Origin: Deltaproteobacteria bacterium
Lineage (GTDB): Bacteria > Myxococcota > Kuafuiibacteriia > Kuafuiibacteriales > Kuafuiibacteriaceae
DNA: 64,000 bases
Assembly: GCA_016703535.1 (NCBI GenBank)
Contig: JADJBV010000001.1
Coordinates: 310,001 to 374,000, forward strand
Direction of reading: 5' to 3'
Shown here: positions 62,601 to 64,000 of the stretch, piece after piece
Numbering within the stretch: position 1 is the first letter of the stretch
Layout: each line of letters begins with the position of its first letter
The notes under the pieces: model-generated
What the model was told of the DNA's origin: nothing
Seen by the model: the letters and a program-made list of their open reading frames with translations, nothing else
The model's database searches: none
Made by a program: the position numbers and the translations under genes

Positions 62601-62649
62601 ACGACGGACCCCTTCGCGGTTGGTGGATTGCGGATGGCCGGATACGCAT
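59638..62649 (-). CDS. Large lipoprotein with GGDD-Y repeats
   Basis: 1003 aa from the ATG at 62647-62649, giving signal IHQPRRGPSFAALGPLL... with lipobox LAAC (Cys30). An Asp/Gly/Ala/Pro linker (~33-75) leads to a Cys-rich region (~78-275) with knot-like units (CDPNGDCPGTGLCLR, CGDDPNGCVDGFAC). Residues ~560-930 hold about 12 copies of a 25-40-residue repeat around GGDDxY, alternating with GxGLLLDxG (for example GVGVLLDDGGDDTYHLEAMG). The Asp pattern suggests a calcium-binding solenoid, like but not identical to RTX. Function unknown; surface-exposed role likely. It is coupled to the DUF4177-like gene. Confidence 0.83.
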   Translation of the reverse strand: MRIRPSAIHQPRRGPSFAALGPLLIALAACGDGETLDVGEPVDLGIDGGVDGSPDAEPDAAEPADLGFPDSGVPGDAGPPPDVGLRFSEASCVACDPNGDCPGTGLCLRAGRETFCADPCGDDPNGCVDGFACVDIGQGQRFCVPPGGTCRPLDTGFGARCYGNTNSCLSNANFCEGDGVAPGYCTRFCQDDCPTGYECLPGDENVEVCHASYLAPADRCARGLDLSQVPCAIDDDCAINPGSLCLRSEPFLPGVCALPCPTGSCDTGACLSSARGPVCLAEECRCHGSTANGEDLLERALASVGLSRCGLIFPAYAYTNLPRDLMFDAYRLSWYDRTHGEPLRAIDFGQGLIAELEVIQAGPAARAARLIEALAELLERPPVHRAPDPPDPISPLTVAMVELIREAGGTPDQTAIAADAADVPLDLQLALAQILDSLRRAAIARRTAVPNLQNANSLYDYGAAFVAPRADGFGLNVTSASLITLINTNFGYGQLYGAAADVLDAVEAADLGRFVLVPTSSVASATVGLVFNQVTPLGRVVLDDGEAGLYDPGAPGLSGEFLLVVDRGGNDVYRIPVGGNQSRANLASVAIDLGGDDLYTYPERPGPLDGPRLPSDDGGRYTPQNTPDMDNGPYSTSERPRQGGGRLGLGLLLDFGGGRDQYRSLRMSQGSGIFGVGVLLDDGGDDTYHLEAMGQGAGAFGIGLLLDLGGDDRHVAYTEAQGFGYARGAGLAFDLAGDDRWELDVGDPMLGGDPLYFNGQRPGRANTSLGQGFGFGRRADTTDRAFMSGGLGLLYEGGGADVYRASVFAQAGGFWFGTGILADRAGDDRYDGLWYTTAAGAHYALGLLFESGGNDVYGADLPRINVTLAGAHDYTVAALLDESGDDEYRGSRITLGAGNVNGIGLFVDNDGDDTYRPNSAYSLGSAGLLESAEIGSPRRQVPSIGVFLDAAGSDTYSLQSGTVLEGRTDDAAWTSTNNPDPEVAVSERGAGLDGAGDSTLHVR

Positions 62650-62846
62650 TAGTCGAGTTGGTTCATGGTCGCCTCGAGGTCGGTCACCTTCTTGAGGCTC
62701 CGGCGCAGGTAAGCGACCCGGTTTGAACGGGAGTCCGACAAGACGTTGACCAGCTCCCACGACTTTTCGCCGTGCAGGTTGAGGATCTCCTCGTCCATCT
62801 CGTAGCTCGAGGGGAGGACGATCACCTTGTATTCCCACGCATCCAT
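62649..62846 (-). CDS. DUF4177-like small protein
   Basis: 65 aa, starting ATG at 62844-62846. The sequence MDAWEYKVIVLPSS, then EILNLHGEKSWELVNVLSDS, matches the DUF4177 pattern (WEYKV, then LNxxGxxGWELV). It ends RRSLKKVTDLEATMNQLD. Small soluble protein of unknown role. Its stop shares a base with the ATG of the large GGDD-repeat lipoprotein (TAATG), so the latter is translationally coupled to it. Confidence 0.85.
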   Translation of the reverse strand: MDAWEYKVIVLPSSYEMDEEILNLHGEKSWELVNVLSDSRSNRVAYLRRSLKKVTDLEATMNQLD

Positions 62847-62883
62847 GGTTAGAGCCTAAGGCTGCCAGGGCGGCGATACAACC

Positions 62884-63621
62884 GTGCTCGACCTCCACAA
62901 CCACGTCCTCTACGGCCTCGACGACGGCTGCCGGACCCTGGACGAATCCCAGGCCTTGTGCGAGCGGGCCCACGCCCTGGGCCACGTCGGTTTTGTGGCC
63001 ACCCCCCACATCAGGAGCGGCATGTTCGACAACACCGTCGATCGGATCCGCGCCCGTCGGGACGAGGTGGCCCCGGTCGTCCAGGCCGCCCACCTCGAGT
63101 TGTGGTTGGGGGCCGAATATTACTTCGACGAACACCTCTTGGCGGCGGCCAAACAGAAGCAACTGCTGACCTTGGGCGAGACCAGCCGCTACGTCTTGGT
63201 CGAGTTCCCTCAGGCTCAACTCCCGCTCCGCTACGACGGCGTCCTCTTCGAGCTGCGGGCCTTGGGTTACGTCCCGATCATCGCCCACCCGGAGCGGTGT
63301 CGCGGCATCGAGCGGGATCCGGAGGCCACTTGGGCGGCTTTGTCCCGGGTGGCGTTGCTCCAGCTGGATCTGGGGAGCCTGCTCGGCCGCTACGGTGAAG
63401 GGGCCCGCCGCACCGCTCAGTTTTTGGTGAAGCGTGGCGCCTACCAGGTGGCGGCCGGCGATCTGCATCGACCCGCCGACGCCGACGAGATCTTGCCCAA
63501 GGCCAAGAAGGAGCTGGCCAAGTTGTTGCCCAAAGGCCACTCGGTGACCGCCCTCTGCCTCGACAACCCACGGCACATCGTCAGCAACCACGCGCCCGAA
63601 GATCTGGCGGCCTCGTCGTGA
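62884..63621 (+). CDS. PHP-family phosphatase, CpsB/YwqE-like
   Basis: 245 aa from a GTG at 62884. Metal sites: MLDLHNHVLYGLDDG, FVATPHIRSG, AEYYFDE, IIAHPERCRGIE and AAGDLHRPADADE. These are the PHP signatures of the CpsB/YwqE tyrosine phosphatases that control capsule and exopolysaccharide synthesis by dephosphorylating the chain-length kinase. No kinase gene is adjacent in the window. The stop overlaps the GTG of the next gene (GTGA at 63618-63621). Confidence 0.9.
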   Translation: MLDLHNHVLYGLDDGCRTLDESQALCERAHALGHVGFVATPHIRSGMFDNTVDRIRARRDEVAPVVQAAHLELWLGAEYYFDEHLLAAAKQKQLLTLGETSRYVLVEFPQAQLPLRYDGVLFELRALGYVPIIAHPERCRGIERDPEATWAALSRVALLQLDLGSLLGRYGEGARRTAQFLVKRGAYQVAAGDLHRPADADEILPKAKKELAKLLPKGHSVTALCLDNPRHIVSNHAPEDLAASS

Positions 63622-64000
63622 GTGATCTGCGATTTTCGTCGCGGGTGGGCCTGTTGGTGAAGGCGGTCGTGGCCATCGCCATCTCGGCCTTGGCCTTGTG
63701 GTGGTCCTTTCGCGGCGTCGACACCGAGACCTTACTCGCCGACCTCGGGCAAAGCAGCGGGCCCAAGTTGGCCGGCTATTTTGCGGCCCAGCTGGTGTGC
63801 CACCTGATCCGGGTGGTCCGGTGGGCGATCGTGTTGTCGCCCTTGGCGACGGTCTCTTTTCGTTCGGTCTTCGCCGCGGCCAGCCTCGGTTTTCCGGCGT
63901 CGTTCTTCTTGCCTCTGCGCCTGGGCGAGTTGGTCCGGCCGATGATGATCTCCCGGGCCGGCGTGCCCTTCGCAGGCGCCATGGCCAGCGTGGTGGTGGA
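63618..64000 (+). CDS. Lysylphosphatidylglycerol synthase-like transmembrane protein (partial)
   Basis: Partial, 127 codons visible from the GTG at 63618, running off the right edge. Membrane helices are seen at ~11-30 (GLLVKAVVAIAISALALWW), ~50-65 and ~85-100. The motif SFFLPLRLGELVRPMMISRAG matches the conserved loop of the UPF0104/LPG_synthase_TM family (also AglD-like), where LRLGExxRP is diagnostic. These proteins flip or modify phospholipids and sugars. Coupled to the PHP phosphatase, so an envelope polysaccharide or lipid role is likely. Confidence 0.82.
   Translation, partial: MSDLRFSSRVGLLVKAVVAIAISALALWWSFRGVDTETLLADLGQSSGPKLAGYFAAQLVCHLIRVVRWAIVLSPLATVSFRSVFAAASLGFPASFFLPLRLGELVRPMMISRAGVPFAGAMASVVV

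Noticed and set aside
59638..63591. A longer reading of the GGDD-repeat gene starting near 63591
   Set aside because: The extension runs antisense through the PHP phosphatase gene and the DUF4177-like gene. The lipoprotein signal starting at 62649 is the real N-terminus.

Overview
The window is a gene-dense, high-GC bacterial chromosome segment with almost no intergenic space. Lineage is inferred from gene content, not measured. Several lipoproteins carry Asp/Ala/Gly-Pro linkers of the DAG type (6413, 10221, 34492, 57487, 62649). There is also an FHA-DUF4388 protein, a TPR/cyclic-nucleotide-binding protein, a eukaryote-like HAD-IG 5'-nucleotidase and a free-standing TerB-like protein. Together these point to the Myxococcota or a related former deltaproteobacterial group. 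No plasmid, phage, IS element or CRISPR is visible.

Layout. 1-2773 (minus): OmpA-like protein, lipoprotein, TPR protein and FHA-DUF4388 protein in one tight operon. 2833-5849 (plus): TPR-cNMP protein, histidine phosphatase, alpha/beta hydrolase. 5851-13338: secreted lipoproteins, an Ntn-type penicillin-acylase-like lipoprotein, a MarR-GNAT fusion with a perfect palindrome upstream, and a double LOG-domain protein. 13389-18394: a complete NAD-linked bidirectional [NiFe]-hydrogenase operon, hoxF-U-Y-H-W, of the type in which HoxE is fused into HoxF. 18373-25081: PEGA protein, lipoproteins, aldo/keto reductase, cytochrome c, an unknown protein and proline-catabolic P5C dehydrogenase. 25227-28237: the glycolytic cluster gap-pgk-tpiA. 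28241-31904: an unknown protein, two tandem predicted nucleotidyltransferases and secG. 31953-32825: tRNA-Leu(GAG), a strong terminator and a five-unit tandem repeat of about 136 bp. 32826-42445: HAD-IG nucleotidase, lipoprotein, TerB-like protein, mreB, holA, two linked secreted proteins and a CCA/poly(A)-type nucleotidyltransferase. 42432-46720: dihaem cytochrome c, SprT-like peptidase, LolC/E-type permease and RseP-type site-2 protease. 46778-49406: the conserved ribosomal operon rpsP-khpA-rimM-trmD-rplS. 49498-58458: a YhaN/SMC-like protein lacking a P-loop, purF, a histidine kinase, a beta-propeller-like lipoprotein, a GH99/WbsX-like protein and a jelly-roll lipoprotein. 58501-64000: tRNA-Leu(UAA), a fatty-acid-hydroxylase gene broken by one in-frame TGA, a large lipoprotein with about a dozen GGDD-Y repeats coupled to a DUF4177-like protein, a PHP-type phosphatase and the start of an integral-membrane flippase-like protein.

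Functional reading. HoxFUYH couples H2 to NAD(H), and HoxW matures HoxH. The Hyp assembly genes must lie elsewhere. Gap-Pgk-TpiA supply the central triose pathway. The rpsP-rplS, secG, mreB, holA, purF and tRNA genes mark this as core chromosome, and the many lipoproteins imply heavy investment in the cell envelope. Most operons use ATGA, GTGA or TAATG overlaps, consistent with translational coupling. The points most worth a second look are the in-frame TGA at 59162, the tandem repeat after tRNA-Leu(GAG), the paired nucleotidyltransferases, the P-loop-less SMC-like protein and the GGDD-repeat lipoprotein.
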